Of a DNA stretch of 64,000 bases, positions 35,354-44,787 are shown one piece after another. The notes under the pieces are model-generated. The model had not been told where the DNA came from, did not search any database, and saw only the letters and a program-made list of their open reading frames with translations. A program made the translations under genes and the position numbers. Positions within the stretch are counted from its first letter, which is position 1; each line of letters starts with the position of its first letter. Origin of the DNA: Ignavibacteria bacterium (GTDB lineage: Bacteria > Bacteroidota > Ignavibacteria > Ignavibacteriales > Ignavibacteriaceae); the NCBI GenBank assembly GCA_030693705.1, contig JAUYAB010000041.1, positions 62,001-126,000 of the forward strand. The letters run 5' to 3'.

Positions 35354-36640
35354 ATGTTTAAAACATTTGAGAGATATAAACATAACGTTCTTGTAAAAAA
35401 TTATGCGAAAGTTTTTAGTGTTGATATCTTAGTTAAACTTTCAAGCTTTATTTTATTGCCTGTCTATTTAAAGCTGATGACACAAGAAGCGTATGGGCTT
35501 TATACTTACCTGCTCGCAATAATTTCGGTCTTCTCGCTGGTGATGAATTTTGGTTTGTATGTAGCCCAGAGTAAATTGTATCAAGATTTCCAAGACGAAG
35601 AAGAACGGGGAAGTTTGCTTTATACAATTAATGTAATGCTTTTATCTTTTCTTTCCGCATGTTTACTGATAACCTACTTTGCCGGACTTGATTATCATCT
35701 TGTTGCACTTCTCTTTAAAAATAAAATTGATTATAGCAGTTACAGAAATTCTATTTTTCTGGCGATTGTCGTTTCAGTTTATTCTTTTATGCTTTTTAAT
35801 TATTTCCTTACAAGTCAAAGCATCAAACACGTTCAGCTCTATAACTTCCTTAGATTAATTTTTGTAAACGGAATTGTGATCTCACTTTTGTTTTTCTATA
35901 AAGCCGATTCGGTAATGGTTAGATTAAAGTTTACCTATTTGGTGGAATTAAGTTTTCTGTTTGTGTTCGGTCCTCTTTATATTAAAGCGATGAGAAGAAA
36001 ATTCAACAAAACGTTAGCAAAAAAATCTCTAACATTGGCAGTACCGGTAATGCTTTCGGCGGTGCTGGGACTTGTGCTAAATTTCAGCGATAAATTCTTT
36101 CTTGAAAAATACGGCAATTTTAAAGACCTGGCGGTTTATAATCTTGGGTTTGCGCTTGCAGGTGTTATTCCCATGATGTTTATGACATTCCAGAATATTT
36201 GGCTCCCACATTTTTTTAAAGAGAAAAATTTGCAAGTAAACAAAGAAAAAACATTTAACGTTATTGCGAAAAGCGCCGTCTTCTTTTTTGTTTTGTCTAT
36301 CCTAATCATAGTAACCTTTAAGCTGCTTCTTGTCTTTCAGATAATTGATATGAAATATTCAAAAGTTTTATATCTCCTACCAATTTTGTTACTGACACAA
36401 GTATTCTCTGCTTTAACTCCCTTATATAGCAATTACATAATTTTCTTTGAAAAGACATTTATTGCATTAGTCATAGGAGTTCCGCTAGCGGTGATTAGCA
36501 TAATATTAAATTTATGGTTAATACCTCTTTACGGATTATACGGCGCAGCCTTTTCATCTTTTTTAACTAATTTTGGCTATCTCATTTCGTATTACTTTAT
36601 AGTAACCTATTTAATAAGAAAGCAAACAGCATTTAAATAA
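35354..36640 (+). CDS. Wzx-type polysaccharide flippase (MATE/MOP superfamily)
   Basis: The 428-residue protein is hydrophobic throughout with about 12 helices. It starts with the family N-terminus: a basic patch, then FSVDILVKLSSFILLPVYLKLMT-type helix 1 and the YGLYTYLLAIISVF second helix. It is predicted to flip undecaprenyl-linked oligosaccharides across the inner membrane. A second flippase gene is at 43117, so the locus may build two different glycans. Confidence 0.88.
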   Translation: MFKTFERYKHNVLVKNYAKVFSVDILVKLSSFILLPVYLKLMTQEAYGLYTYLLAIISVFSLVMNFGLYVAQSKLYQDFQDEEERGSLLYTINVMLLSFLSACLLITYFAGLDYHLVALLFKNKIDYSSYRNSIFLAIVVSVYSFMLFNYFLTSQSIKHVQLYNFLRLIFVNGIVISLLFFYKADSVMVRLKFTYLVELSFLFVFGPLYIKAMRRKFNKTLAKKSLTLAVPVMLSAVLGLVLNFSDKFFLEKYGNFKDLAVYNLGFALAGVIPMMFMTFQNIWLPHFFKEKNLQVNKEKTFNVIAKSAVFFFVLSILIIVTFKLLLVFQIIDMKYSKVLYLLPILLLTQVFSALTPLYSNYIIFFEKTFIALVIGVPLAVISIILNLWLIPLYGLYGAAFSSFLTNFGYLISYYFIVTYLIRKQTAFK

Positions 36641-36677
36641 ACTTTGACAAAATAGATTTTATCCAGGAAAGTAGAAC

Positions 36678-37340
36678 ATGGCAATTCCATTTAAAGAAAA
36701 AATAAAAACATTATCGCAATTAATTGCGGAGCCCTCTGTTCTACGTCTTTTGTTATCCTTAAGAAATACAGGATATTTGATTGATATAGGATGGTTTGAT
36801 GCGTTCAAATCAGGAAAGTCCGTTAATAAGGAATTAAAACCGGTTCCATGGGTTACTTATCCATTTATTGATTTTATTGAAGGGCGCTTAAATAAAACGA
36901 TGAAAGTTTTCGAATATGGATCTGGATTTTCAACACTCTTTTACACAGAACGCACGCTCAACGTTACATCGGTAGAGCATAACGCTGCATGGTTTGAGAA
37001 AATAAAAAGCATAGTTCCTAAAAACTCAGATATTATTTTTTGCGAAGACGATATTGATGGACTCTATAGTAAAGCAGTAAAAAACAAGGGAGAACAATAT
37101 GATCTTATCATTATAGATGCTAATGATAGAGTAAATTGTGCTAAGCAGGCTTTATCCGCATTAACTGATCGAGGTGTTGTTATTCTTGATGATTCCGATC
37201 GAGAGGAATATAAAGAAGCATTTGATCTCATGAAACAATCGGGATTTAGGGAGATAACGTTTTCAGGAATATCCCCGGGATATTTTAATCGAAAAGCGAC
37301 TACCGTTTTTTACCGCCAGGGCAATTGTTTGAACATCTAA
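36678..37340 (+). CDS. SAM-binding methyltransferase-like protein
   Basis: The 220-residue protein has a Rossmann motif FEYGSGFSTLFY followed by VTSVEHNAAWFEKI and DLIIIDANDRVNC, in the same order as class I O-methyltransferases of the FkbM/Methyltransf_24 kind. The VVILDDSDREEY segment resembles the equivalent strand in those proteins. The acceptor is unknown. It sits between a flippase and a glycosyltransferase gene, and the next gene begins six bases after its stop. Confidence 0.75.
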   Translation: MAIPFKEKIKTLSQLIAEPSVLRLLLSLRNTGYLIDIGWFDAFKSGKSVNKELKPVPWVTYPFIDFIEGRLNKTMKVFEYGSGFSTLFYTERTLNVTSVEHNAAWFEKIKSIVPKNSDIIFCEDDIDGLYSKAVKNKGEQYDLIIIDANDRVNCAKQALSALTDRGVVILDDSDREEYKEAFDLMKQSGFREITFSGISPGYFNRKATTVFYRQGNCLNI

Positions 37341-37346
37341 CCTTAT

Positions 37347-38549
37347 ATGAAAATATTTATTGCAACCGGACTTTACTTAGACACTACAAAAAGATTCTAT
37401 ACTAATTTCCCCGATTTTAAAAACCTTCCTTTTGAAAGACAGCGGCAGGAAATTAACGAACGATTTTCCGTGTGGGGATATGGCTGGGAAGCAGCCTTTC
37501 AAAAGTATGGATTTACCGCTTATTCTGTTCCTGTAAATTCAACGCATTTACAGATGCAATGGGCGAAAGAAAATTTAAAAGGGGAGGTATCGCTTCAAGA
37601 GATTTTATTCCGGCAAATTCTATTATTTCAGCCAGATATTCTCTGGTACGATCATTTCGATCTCAAGTTATTAAAAAAAATCAAAGAAAAAATCCCTTCA
37701 ATTAAATTAATTGTCGGATGGTCGGGAAGCGCTATTCCACCGGTAGCCGTATTGAAAGAGGTCGACCTTGTCTTATCGTGCGCTCCGGAAACGGTGAGTA
37801 TTCTGTCTAAGCAGGGTCTTCCAATTGAACATATGCATCATGCCTTTAATCCGGCACCGATGAAGTATATTCAGCCCGCTGTAAAAAAACATTTAGTAAC
37901 TTTTGTTGGACAAATAGTCCGTGGAGAAGAATATCATAATTACCGCGAAAAACTGTTAGTAACTATTTCTAAAAATTATGAATTATCTATCTTTAGTCCT
38001 TACTATACTATTACAGCAATTCATGTGGTGAAATCAATAATTAAAAAACTTGTTTCAGAGGCATTGCATCCTCTAAGTAATATTTCATTACTAGATAGCT
38101 TCATTCGGGAACTTCCACTTCTTAACAAATTAATAAATCTTAGACATGCATGGCTACCTTATGATATTGAGTTAAAAAGAACAATGCATCCCGCCGTTTT
38201 TGGGTATGAAATGTATCAGGTTATTAACGATTCAGATATTGTGTTGAACATTCATGCTGATTCTTCTCCGAAATATGCGAGCAATATGAGGTTGTTTGAA
38301 ACCACAGGGATTGGCTCTTGTTTACTAACAGATTATCGTAAAAACCTCCCGGGATTATTTAATGAAGAAAATGAAATTCTTTCTTATAAAAACGAAAACG
38401 AGTGTTTAGAAAAAATAAATTGGCTTATTGAAAACAAAGATGAACGAATGAGAATTGCAAAAACCGGGCAGAAAAAAACTATGAAAGAACATCTTTTCGA
38501 ACATCGAATAGAGAGTGCCGTTCAAATATTTACTAAACACTTAAAATAG
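37347..38549 (+). CDS. CgeB-like family 1 glycosyltransferase
   Basis: The 400-residue protein has a C-terminal Glyco_trans_1_2-type domain with HPAVFGYEMYQVINDSDI, NMRLFETTGIGSCLLTDY and ENKDERMRIAKTGQKKTMKEH. The N-terminal half has DILWYDHFDLKLL followed by IKLIVGWSGS. It is a clear paralogue of the product of the gene at 44757-45992, which shares FEvTGaGSCLiTDw and the iAKaGQKrT segment. Donor and acceptor are unknown. Confidence 0.85.
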   Translation: MKIFIATGLYLDTTKRFYTNFPDFKNLPFERQRQEINERFSVWGYGWEAAFQKYGFTAYSVPVNSTHLQMQWAKENLKGEVSLQEILFRQILLFQPDILWYDHFDLKLLKKIKEKIPSIKLIVGWSGSAIPPVAVLKEVDLVLSCAPETVSILSKQGLPIEHMHHAFNPAPMKYIQPAVKKHLVTFVGQIVRGEEYHNYREKLLVTISKNYELSIFSPYYTITAIHVVKSIIKKLVSEALHPLSNISLLDSFIRELPLLNKLINLRHAWLPYDIELKRTMHPAVFGYEMYQVINDSDIVLNIHADSSPKYASNMRLFETTGIGSCLLTDYRKNLPGLFNEENEILSYKNENECLEKINWLIENKDERMRIAKTGQKKTMKEHLFEHRIESAVQIFTKHLK

Positions 38550-38721
38550 TTATTGAGAAGATTCTAAAAAATAATTATACGGCGATATTAAAAATATCAT
38601 CAAAAACCAAGTTGAAAAGTTTGAATTTATTATCTTTACAATGAGCACATTTGAAATTGAAAATAACATTAGAATTAATTATCTTATATTTTATTAAGCG
38701 AAATTAGTTATAAGGAATAAC

Positions 38722-39681
38722 ATGATGAAAAATTTTGCAATGACAGGTATTGCCGGTTACATTGCAGGGAGACACCTGAAATCAATAAAAGATACCGGTA
38801 ATAGATTGATTGCAGCAATGGATCCGCACGACTCGGTTGGAATATTAGACAGATATTTTCCAAACGCTTCCTTCTTCACTGAGTTTGAAAGATTTGACCG
38901 GCACTTAGAAAAATTAAGAAGAACTTCGCCCGAAGAGAAGATTGATTATCTTACGATTTGTTCGCCTAATCATTTGCATGATGCTCAAATAAGATTAGCT
39001 CTGCGATTAGGCGCTAATGCAATTTGTGAAAAACCGCTTGTGCTTAATCCATGGAATCTTGATGCATTGCAAGAACTTGAAAATGAATCGGCTGGTAAAG
39101 TTTATACCATTCTCCAATTAAGAGTTCATCCCTCGCTTATTGAATTAAAAAACAAATTACAACATGAGACACAGACGAAACATGATGTTGTTTTAACTTA
39201 TATAACATCGCGCGGACCCTGGTATAAATATTCTTGGAAGGGCGACCAGCATAAAAGTGGTGGCATTGCTACTAATATTGGAATCCATTTTTTTGATTTG
39301 TTGATGTGGTATTTTGGCAACGTGGAAAGAATCGAAGTTCATTTCTCTTCCGAAGATAAAATATCCGGATTTATTGAACTTGAAAGAGCAAATGTAAAAT
39401 GGTTTCTTTCCATAGATAGAAATGATCTTCCTGAAGAGGTTGTTAAGAATGGCAAAACAACACTCCGTTCAATTAAGGTTGATGATAAAGAAGTTGAATT
39501 TACTGAGGGTTTTACCGATCTTCATACCAAAGTGTACAGTGAAACTTTGGAAGGAAGGGGATTCGTGATAGAAACTGCGCGTCCTTCAGTTGAACTTGTT
39601 CATAAGATTAGAGATGAAAAAATAACCGGGAAACGAACAGTCGTCCACCCTTTTGCTAAAAATATTTTAGGAATAAAGTAA
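38722..39681 (+). CDS. wlbA: UDP-GlcNAc(A) 3-dehydrogenase, WbpB/WlbA type
   Basis: The 319-residue Gfo/Idh/MocA oxidoreductase has the WbpB/WlbA hallmarks: GIAGYIAGRHLKSIKDTGN, AAMDPHDSVGILDRYFP, FFTEFERFDRHLEKLRR and the CEKPL motif with its catalytic lysine. GIHFFDLLMWYFG is in the substrate domain. It oxidises C3 of UDP-2-acetamido-2-deoxy-glucuronate, the step before transamination in the diacetamido-glucuronic/mannuronic acid pathway. One base separates it from the WbpD-like acetyltransferase. No WbpA-type 6-dehydrogenase is in the window. Confidence 0.88.
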   Translation: MMKNFAMTGIAGYIAGRHLKSIKDTGNRLIAAMDPHDSVGILDRYFPNASFFTEFERFDRHLEKLRRTSPEEKIDYLTICSPNHLHDAQIRLALRLGANAICEKPLVLNPWNLDALQELENESAGKVYTILQLRVHPSLIELKNKLQHETQTKHDVVLTYITSRGPWYKYSWKGDQHKSGGIATNIGIHFFDLLMWYFGNVERIEVHFSSEDKISGFIELERANVKWFLSIDRNDLPEEVVKNGKTTLRSIKVDDKEVEFTEGFTDLHTKVYSETLEGRGFVIETARPSVELVHKIRDEKITGKRTVVHPFAKNILGIK

Positions 39682-39682
39682 A

Positions 39683-40273
39683 ATGGAGAATCAAAAAAAT
39701 TATTTTGTTCATGAGTCATCTTATTTAGATATGCCTTGTGAAATTGGAGAGGGAACTAAAATTTGGCATTTCTCTCATATTCAGAAGAATACTAAGATAG
39801 GAAAGAATTGCGTGTTTGGGCAAAATGTAAATGTTGCAAATAATGTTACAATCGGAAACTACTGCAAGATTCAGAACAACGTTTCGATTTATGAGGGAGT
39901 AACTTTAGAGGATTATGTTTTTTGTGGACCATCAATGGTGTTTACTAATATTCTTGATCCAAAGTGTAAATATCCTCAGGTAGGGGCACAATATTATATT
40001 AAAACTTTGGTAAGAGAAGGGGCTTCAATCGGGGCTAATGCTACCATAGTCTGCGGACATACAATCGGCATGAATTCAATTATTGGCGCCGGTGCAGTAG
40101 TTACTAAAGATGTTCCGGATTATGCATTGGTAGTGGGGAATCCAGGTAAAATTGTTGGCTGGGTAAGTGAAGCGGGAAAGAAATTGAAGTTTAATGAAAC
40201 CGGAATTGCGTTTTGCGAGAAGTCGAATAAAAAATATAAATTAGAAAATAATAAGGTAGAAGAAATTCAATAA
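39683..40273 (+). CDS. wlbB: UDP-2-acetamido-3-amino-glucuronate N-acetyltransferase, WbpD/WlbB type
   Basis: The 196-residue left-handed beta-helix protein has recurring hexapeptides (IGEGTKIWHFSHIQ, IGKNCVFGQNVNV, IGNYCKIQNNVSIYEGV). DYVFCGPSMVFTNILDPK and GASIGANATIVCGHTIG are typical of WbpD/WlbB trimers, which acetylate the 3-amino group with acetyl-CoA. Its position next to WlbA supports the assignment. The aminotransferase between these two steps could be the one at 41426 or 50784, although both look more like other types. Confidence 0.87.
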   Translation: MENQKNYFVHESSYLDMPCEIGEGTKIWHFSHIQKNTKIGKNCVFGQNVNVANNVTIGNYCKIQNNVSIYEGVTLEDYVFCGPSMVFTNILDPKCKYPQVGAQYYIKTLVREGASIGANATIVCGHTIGMNSIIGAGAVVTKDVPDYALVVGNPGKIVGWVSEAGKKLKFNETGIAFCEKSNKKYKLENNKVEEIQ

Positions 40274-40333
40274 AATTTTGTCATTAATCGTAATATTATT
40301 GTCCGGGTTTTTAAGAATTTCAGAATCAAGCAA

Positions 40334-41398
40334 ATGGAAATTCATATTTTTACAAGCGAAGGTACTTACAATCATAGTTTTATTAAATTTTATGAGAATA
40401 ACTTTGAACTTAATAATCAACTATTTGTATTTAGATGTAAATCCGAAGGAATTTATAAGTATAGCAGCGAATTAAAAAAAAGAATTTTGTACATAAATAA
40501 TAGTATCAAATTCGTATTTATCCTTTTCTATAAATTAATAAAAGCCGATAAAATTTATATCCATTATTTCCCGGTTGGTCCTTCTTTATATTTTTGGTAT
40601 TTATCAAAATTCCTATTCAAAAAAACCACATGGATTCTTTGGGGTGGTGATCTATATTATTATAAGTATAGACCGAAAAATTTTCAATCAGATGTTTATG
40701 AATTCATTAGGAGAAGCATATTTAAAAAAATTTCAAGAATTGCTTGCTTTGTAAAGGGTGATTATGAACTTGCTAAAAAAATTTATAATTCAAAAGCCAG
40801 TTATGAATATATAGTCTATCCTATCCCAATTGATTTTGGTTATATTAATTCTTTAAAAATTGAACCGGATGCGAATTTTTTAACAATACTTTTAGGAAAT
40901 TCGTCAGATCCCTCAAATGAACATATTGCTGTTATTAATGTTTTAAAAAAGTTTAAAGATTTTAACATTAAAATTGTTTGTCCTCTATCGTATGGCGGGG
41001 AAATTGAATATGCGAAATCAGTTGAAGAATATGGCAGAAATATTTTCGGCGATAAATTTATTGCTCTTAAAGATTTTATTCCACCGGAAGAATATGCTAA
41101 AATTATTAAAGGAATAGATGTTGCGATATTTCAACATCAACGACAGCAAGGATTGGGGACTATTCTTTCTTTGCTTTATACCGGTGCGAAAGTATTTATA
41201 AGAGAAGAAATAACTTCATTTGAAACTTTATCACAAATGGGACTGAAATTATTTCCAATAGATAAAGTGAATGAATTAGATTATAATAGTTTTATTCATC
41301 TAGATAATGAAACAAAATTAATAAATAAAAGAGTTATCAGTCGGGAATTCTCTAACGAAAATTATGTCAAAATATGGAAAAATCTATTCGAAAATTAG
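40334..41398 (+). CDS. Family 56-like 4-acetamido-4,6-dideoxyhexose transferase (WecF-related)
   Basis: The 354-residue protein resembles TDP-Fuc4NAc:lipid II transferases (GT56). It has KKTTWILWGGDLYYY, the central ILLGNSSDPSNEHI, and a FQHQRQQGLGTILSLL block, the counterpart of WecF's NxQQGxG segment. Its neighbours are a VioA-type aminotransferase and a VioB-type acetyltransferase, so the donor may be dTDP-Qui4NAc and not Fuc4NAc; this is inference. The sequence is markedly more AT-rich than the start of the window. Confidence 0.78.
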   Translation: MEIHIFTSEGTYNHSFIKFYENNFELNNQLFVFRCKSEGIYKYSSELKKRILYINNSIKFVFILFYKLIKADKIYIHYFPVGPSLYFWYLSKFLFKKTTWILWGGDLYYYKYRPKNFQSDVYEFIRRSIFKKISRIACFVKGDYELAKKIYNSKASYEYIVYPIPIDFGYINSLKIEPDANFLTILLGNSSDPSNEHIAVINVLKKFKDFNIKIVCPLSYGGEIEYAKSVEEYGRNIFGDKFIALKDFIPPEEYAKIIKGIDVAIFQHQRQQGLGTILSLLYTGAKVFIREEITSFETLSQMGLKLFPIDKVNELDYNSFIHLDNETKLINKRVISREFSNENYVKIWKNLFEN

Positions 41399-41425
41399 TG
41401 ATAACAATAGTATTACGGATAAGCA

Positions 41426-42505
41426 ATGATTAATGTAACAAAAACCTATCTGCCGGATAAAGAAAAATATAATTTTTATGTTGATAAAATATTTAATAGC
41501 GGGTGGTTAACAAATAACGGGCAGCTTGTTCAGTTATTAGAGAAAAAATTGTCTGAATATCTTGGAGTAAAAAATTTAATTCTGGTTGCAAACGGAACAT
41601 TAGCGCTACAAGTATCTTACAAATTATTAGACCTAAAAGAAGATATTGTTACAACTCCTTTTTCTTTTGTTGCTACCACAAGCAGCATGGTGTGGGAAGG
41701 ACTAAATCCGGTTTTTTCGGATATTAATCCCCTTACTTTTAATATTGATGAAACAATTCTTGAAAATACAATTACCGAAAAAACTTCTGCCATAGTGCCC
41801 GTGCATGTCTTCGGCAACATTTGTAATTTCGAAACTATTCAAAGGATTGCTAATAAGTTTAAATTAAAAATTATTTACGATGCGGCACATGCTTTCGGAG
41901 TAAAATATAAAGATAAGGGCATTGCTAATTATGGGGATGTTGTTACATTCAGTTTTCACAGCACTAAAATCTTTCATACTATTGAAGGTGGTGCAATTAT
42001 AATAAAAGATGCCGCTCTTTACGAAAAAGCAAAATTGATGATAAATTTTGGAATTCCAGGATATGATAAAATTTCTGAGTTGGGGATCAATTGTAAAATG
42101 AATGAGTTTCAGGCTGCTATGGGCTTATGTGTATTGGATGATATAGAAATGATAATAAATAATAGAGAAAAAGTATATAAGCGGTATTTGGAAACCATTA
42201 AAAAAAACGAGAAAATCAGATTTCAGAAATTAAATCATGAAGCAACGCAAAATTTTTCATACTTCCCGATTGTTTTTGAATCTGAAGAAATTCTTTTAAA
42301 AGTAGTTGCGAATCTAAAAATGAAAAAAGTTTATCCTCGTAGATATTTCTATCCATCTTTGGAAACTTTATCATACATTAAAGGGAAATATTCTACACCT
42401 AATTCCTCGGATATTTCCAAACGAATTTTGTGTTTGCCACTCTATGAGAGTTTAAAAGAAGATGAACAGGATGGTATTATTAAAATATTAAATCAAACTT
42501 TATAA
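41426..42505 (+). CDS. vioA: VioA-type dTDP-4-amino-4,6-dideoxyglucose aminotransferase (DegT/DnrJ/EryC1/StrS family)
   Basis: The 359-residue PLP enzyme starts VTKTYLPDKEKY and continues with GWLTNNGQLVQLLEKKL, the VioA pattern. The PLP lysine lies in FSFHSTKIFHTIEGGA, and the cofactor aspartate in IIYDAAHAFGV. VioA converts dTDP-4-keto-6-deoxyglucose and glutamate to the 4-amino sugar. The VioB-like acyltransferase gene starts 22 bases downstream. No RmlA or RmlB for the precursor is in the window. Confidence 0.78.
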   Translation: MINVTKTYLPDKEKYNFYVDKIFNSGWLTNNGQLVQLLEKKLSEYLGVKNLILVANGTLALQVSYKLLDLKEDIVTTPFSFVATTSSMVWEGLNPVFSDINPLTFNIDETILENTITEKTSAIVPVHVFGNICNFETIQRIANKFKLKIIYDAAHAFGVKYKDKGIANYGDVVTFSFHSTKIFHTIEGGAIIIKDAALYEKAKLMINFGIPGYDKISELGINCKMNEFQAAMGLCVLDDIEMIINNREKVYKRYLETIKKNEKIRFQKLNHEATQNFSYFPIVFESEEILLKVVANLKMKKVYPRRYFYPSLETLSYIKGKYSTPNSSDISKRILCLPLYESLKEDEQDGIIKILNQTL

Positions 42506-42527
42506 TTGATGCTCGAAGGAGTTTAAA

Positions 42528-43091
42528 TTGAATTCATTTTATGATGAAACTGAATTAAGAAAAATTGGGTTTAAAAAATTTGGGAGAGATGTAAGAATTA
42601 GCCGTAAGGCAAGTATTTATTCACCGAATAAAATATCAATTGGTGATCATGTGCGTATAGATGATTTTTGTATTCTCTCGGGGAATATTGCTATGGGTTC
42701 ATACATTCATATTTCTGCTTATACCGCTTTATATGCAAAGTATGAAATTCAAATTGAAGATTTTGTTACAATTTCCGGCAGGGTTTTGGTATATAGTCAA
42801 TCAGATGATTACAGCGGAAATTATATGACAAATCCGATGATCCCGGGAAAATTTACTAAAGTTACCGGTGGAAAAGTAGTATTTAAAAAACATTCTATTA
42901 TTGCTGCTGGTTGTATTATTTTCCCGGCAGTTATAGTTGGAGAAGGAGCAGCAATTGGTGCTATGAGTTTAGTTAACACTAATATAGACCCTTGGACAAT
43001 CAATGCGGGAATTCCAACAAAGAAAATAAAAGACAGAAAAAAGAAAATTCTTCAATTAGAAAAAAAGATAGTTCTTTCCCCAATTAGATAG
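42528..43091 (+). CDS. vioB: VioB-type sugar acetyltransferase (left-handed beta-helix)
   Basis: The 187-residue protein begins FYDETELRKIGFKKFGRDV and has ISRKASIYSPNKISIGDHV, RIDDFCILSGNI and ISAYTALYAKYEI. This matches the beta-helix acyltransferases that N-acylate dTDP-Qui4N. The C-terminal PGIP-like segment INAGIPTKKIKDR is intact. The start is TTG with a good GAAGGAG site seven bases upstream; no ATG fits. It follows the aminotransferase gene closely. Confidence 0.76.
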   Translation: MNSFYDETELRKIGFKKFGRDVRISRKASIYSPNKISIGDHVRIDDFCILSGNIAMGSYIHISAYTALYAKYEIQIEDFVTISGRVLVYSQSDDYSGNYMTNPMIPGKFTKVTGGKVVFKKHSIIAAGCIIFPAVIVGEGAAIGAMSLVNTNIDPWTINAGIPTKKIKDRKKKILQLEKKIVLSPIR

Positions 43092-43116
43092 ATAATTAAT
43101 CGTAAAATTTCAATTA

Positions 43117-44580
43117 ATGATTCAAAGATTTTTTAAAGATAGTGCGGTATATACAATCGGCAATATATTGACCCGAGGAATGGCGATATTCATGCTGCCT
43201 ATTTACACACGACTTTTATCCCCATCTGATTACGGTGTTATAGATATGATTTTGATTATAGGTAGCCTTATAAATGTTACCATAGCACTTGAAATAAATC
43301 AGGGTTTTGGCAGATATTATAGTGAAACCGATTCTATAAAAGAACAAGATGAATATTCATCCACATCTCTTTGGTTTGTATTATCTGCTTATAGTTTCTT
43401 TCTTATCTTTTCCATGTTATTTTCAAACTGGCTGAATGATAATCTAATTGGTTCAAATTACTCAGTTACAATTTTTCAGATAGCGCTAATATCAATTTGG
43501 GGAAATGGTATCTTTATATTTTTGCAAAACCAACTAAGATGGTATTTGTTTTCAAAGGAATATACAATTGTAGGTATCGTTTATACTTTTGTATCATATT
43601 CAATAACAATTGTGCTTATGCTGGTTTATAAAATTGGAGCGGCAGCAGTATTTTGGGGTTTGCTTTCAGGGAATGTAGCTGCCGCTATTTTAAGCTGGTA
43701 TTACGCAAAAGGGAAGTATAAGCTTGTCTTCGTTTGGGAGAAGTTGCAAATAATGTTAAACTTTTCAATACCTTTAATTCCGGCAAGTGTTGGAACTATT
43801 GCCTTACTTTATATCGATAGAATTGCAATTAAAAATTTAATGTCTCTTTCTGATGTGGGAATTTTCGGAATCGCCTATAGATTTTCCGCTATTGTAAGTC
43901 TTGTCCTTTCAGGATTTCAGACAGCAATGGCGCCATTAATTTATAAAAATTACAAAAATGTTGAAGCGCCGGTTGAAATTGCTAGGATATTTAAATATTT
44001 TCTTTTGTCAGTATTAAGTTTTATAATTGCGTTGTCATTCTTTTCCAAAGAAGTATTAATAGTTTTTACAACACCCGCCTATTATGAAGCAGCAAAAATA
44101 ATTCCCATTATTTCATTTGCTACTCTATTTCTTGCTATGAATATTTTTACTCCAGGTTTGTCTTTAGTAAAGAAAACTAAAATTATCGCTATTATAAATA
44201 TATTTGCCGGTGTATTAAATACAGTATTAAATTATAGTCTTATTCCTCATTTCGGAATTATTGGAGCTAGTGTTTCAACTTTATTAAGTTCAATAGTAAC
44301 GTTTATCATATATATGAAATACAGTCAAAAGTATTTTCATATTCCATATGAATGGCCTAAAATTATTTCAGTATTCTGTGTAGGGATGTTTTCTGTGTTT
44401 ATTATTAGGTTGGTAGAAAATATTATAAACATTAATTTATTTTCTTTGTTCTTATTTAAGTTAGTAGCATTAATTTTAATAATTTTATTTATGATTAAGA
44501 CCCTTATAGGATTTAAAAAATCGAACGAATTATTAAAATTTTTTTCTAATAGCATCAGTAATAAAATTTCTAAAAAATGA
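43117..44580 (+). CDS. Wzx-type polysaccharide flippase, second copy
   Basis: The 487-residue protein has about 14 transmembrane helices. The N-terminal FFKDSAVYTIGNILTRGMAI and MLPIYTRLLSPSDYGVIDM are typical of Wzx/RfbX in the MOP superfamily. It is 59 residues longer than the flippase at 35354 and differs strongly, so the two are not recent duplicates. It is probably responsible for export of the lipid-linked unit made by the amino-sugar genes just upstream. Confidence 0.88.
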   Translation: MIQRFFKDSAVYTIGNILTRGMAIFMLPIYTRLLSPSDYGVIDMILIIGSLINVTIALEINQGFGRYYSETDSIKEQDEYSSTSLWFVLSAYSFFLIFSMLFSNWLNDNLIGSNYSVTIFQIALISIWGNGIFIFLQNQLRWYLFSKEYTIVGIVYTFVSYSITIVLMLVYKIGAAAVFWGLLSGNVAAAILSWYYAKGKYKLVFVWEKLQIMLNFSIPLIPASVGTIALLYIDRIAIKNLMSLSDVGIFGIAYRFSAIVSLVLSGFQTAMAPLIYKNYKNVEAPVEIARIFKYFLLSVLSFIIALSFFSKEVLIVFTTPAYYEAAKIIPIISFATLFLAMNIFTPGLSLVKKTKIIAIINIFAGVLNTVLNYSLIPHFGIIGASVSTLLSSIVTFIIYMKYSQKYFHIPYEWPKIISVFCVGMFSVFIIRLVENIININLFSLFLFKLVALILIILFMIKTLIGFKKSNELLKFFSNSISNKISKK

Positions 44581-44628
44581 ATTCATTCGATTTGATATCG
44601 TTCATCAGCTTTCTAAGTAGGTTTATAA

Positions 44629-44787
44629 ATGAGTTATAGATTTGTAAAAATTACAACTTTTTATAGAGATTATTTGTCATATTATTATGCAAAAAATAAA
44701 GATGTCAATATACAGGCATCAACAGAACATACTTTAGCAAAGAAGAAAGTGAACGTTCAATATTTTTTAATTAACAACTCTTTCTGA
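44629..44787 (+). pseudogene. Truncated 5' copy of the CgeB-like glycosyltransferase
   Basis: A 52-codon frame whose first 20 residues, MSYRFVKITTFYRDYLSYYY, closely match the start of the intact gene on the opposite strand (MSYRFVKITTFYRDFLRQYY). After about residue 25 the match fades and the frame ends at TGA 44785-44787, inside the 3' end of the convergent intact gene. The DNA differs at several third positions, so it is an old paralogue and not a fresh inverted duplicate. It is too short to be a functional glycosyltransferase. Confidence 0.65.

Noticed and set aside
40278-40475. 65-codon frame before the WecF-like gene
   Set aside because: Starts with TTG, lacks a ribosome-binding site and overlaps the supported gene at 40334 in another frame.
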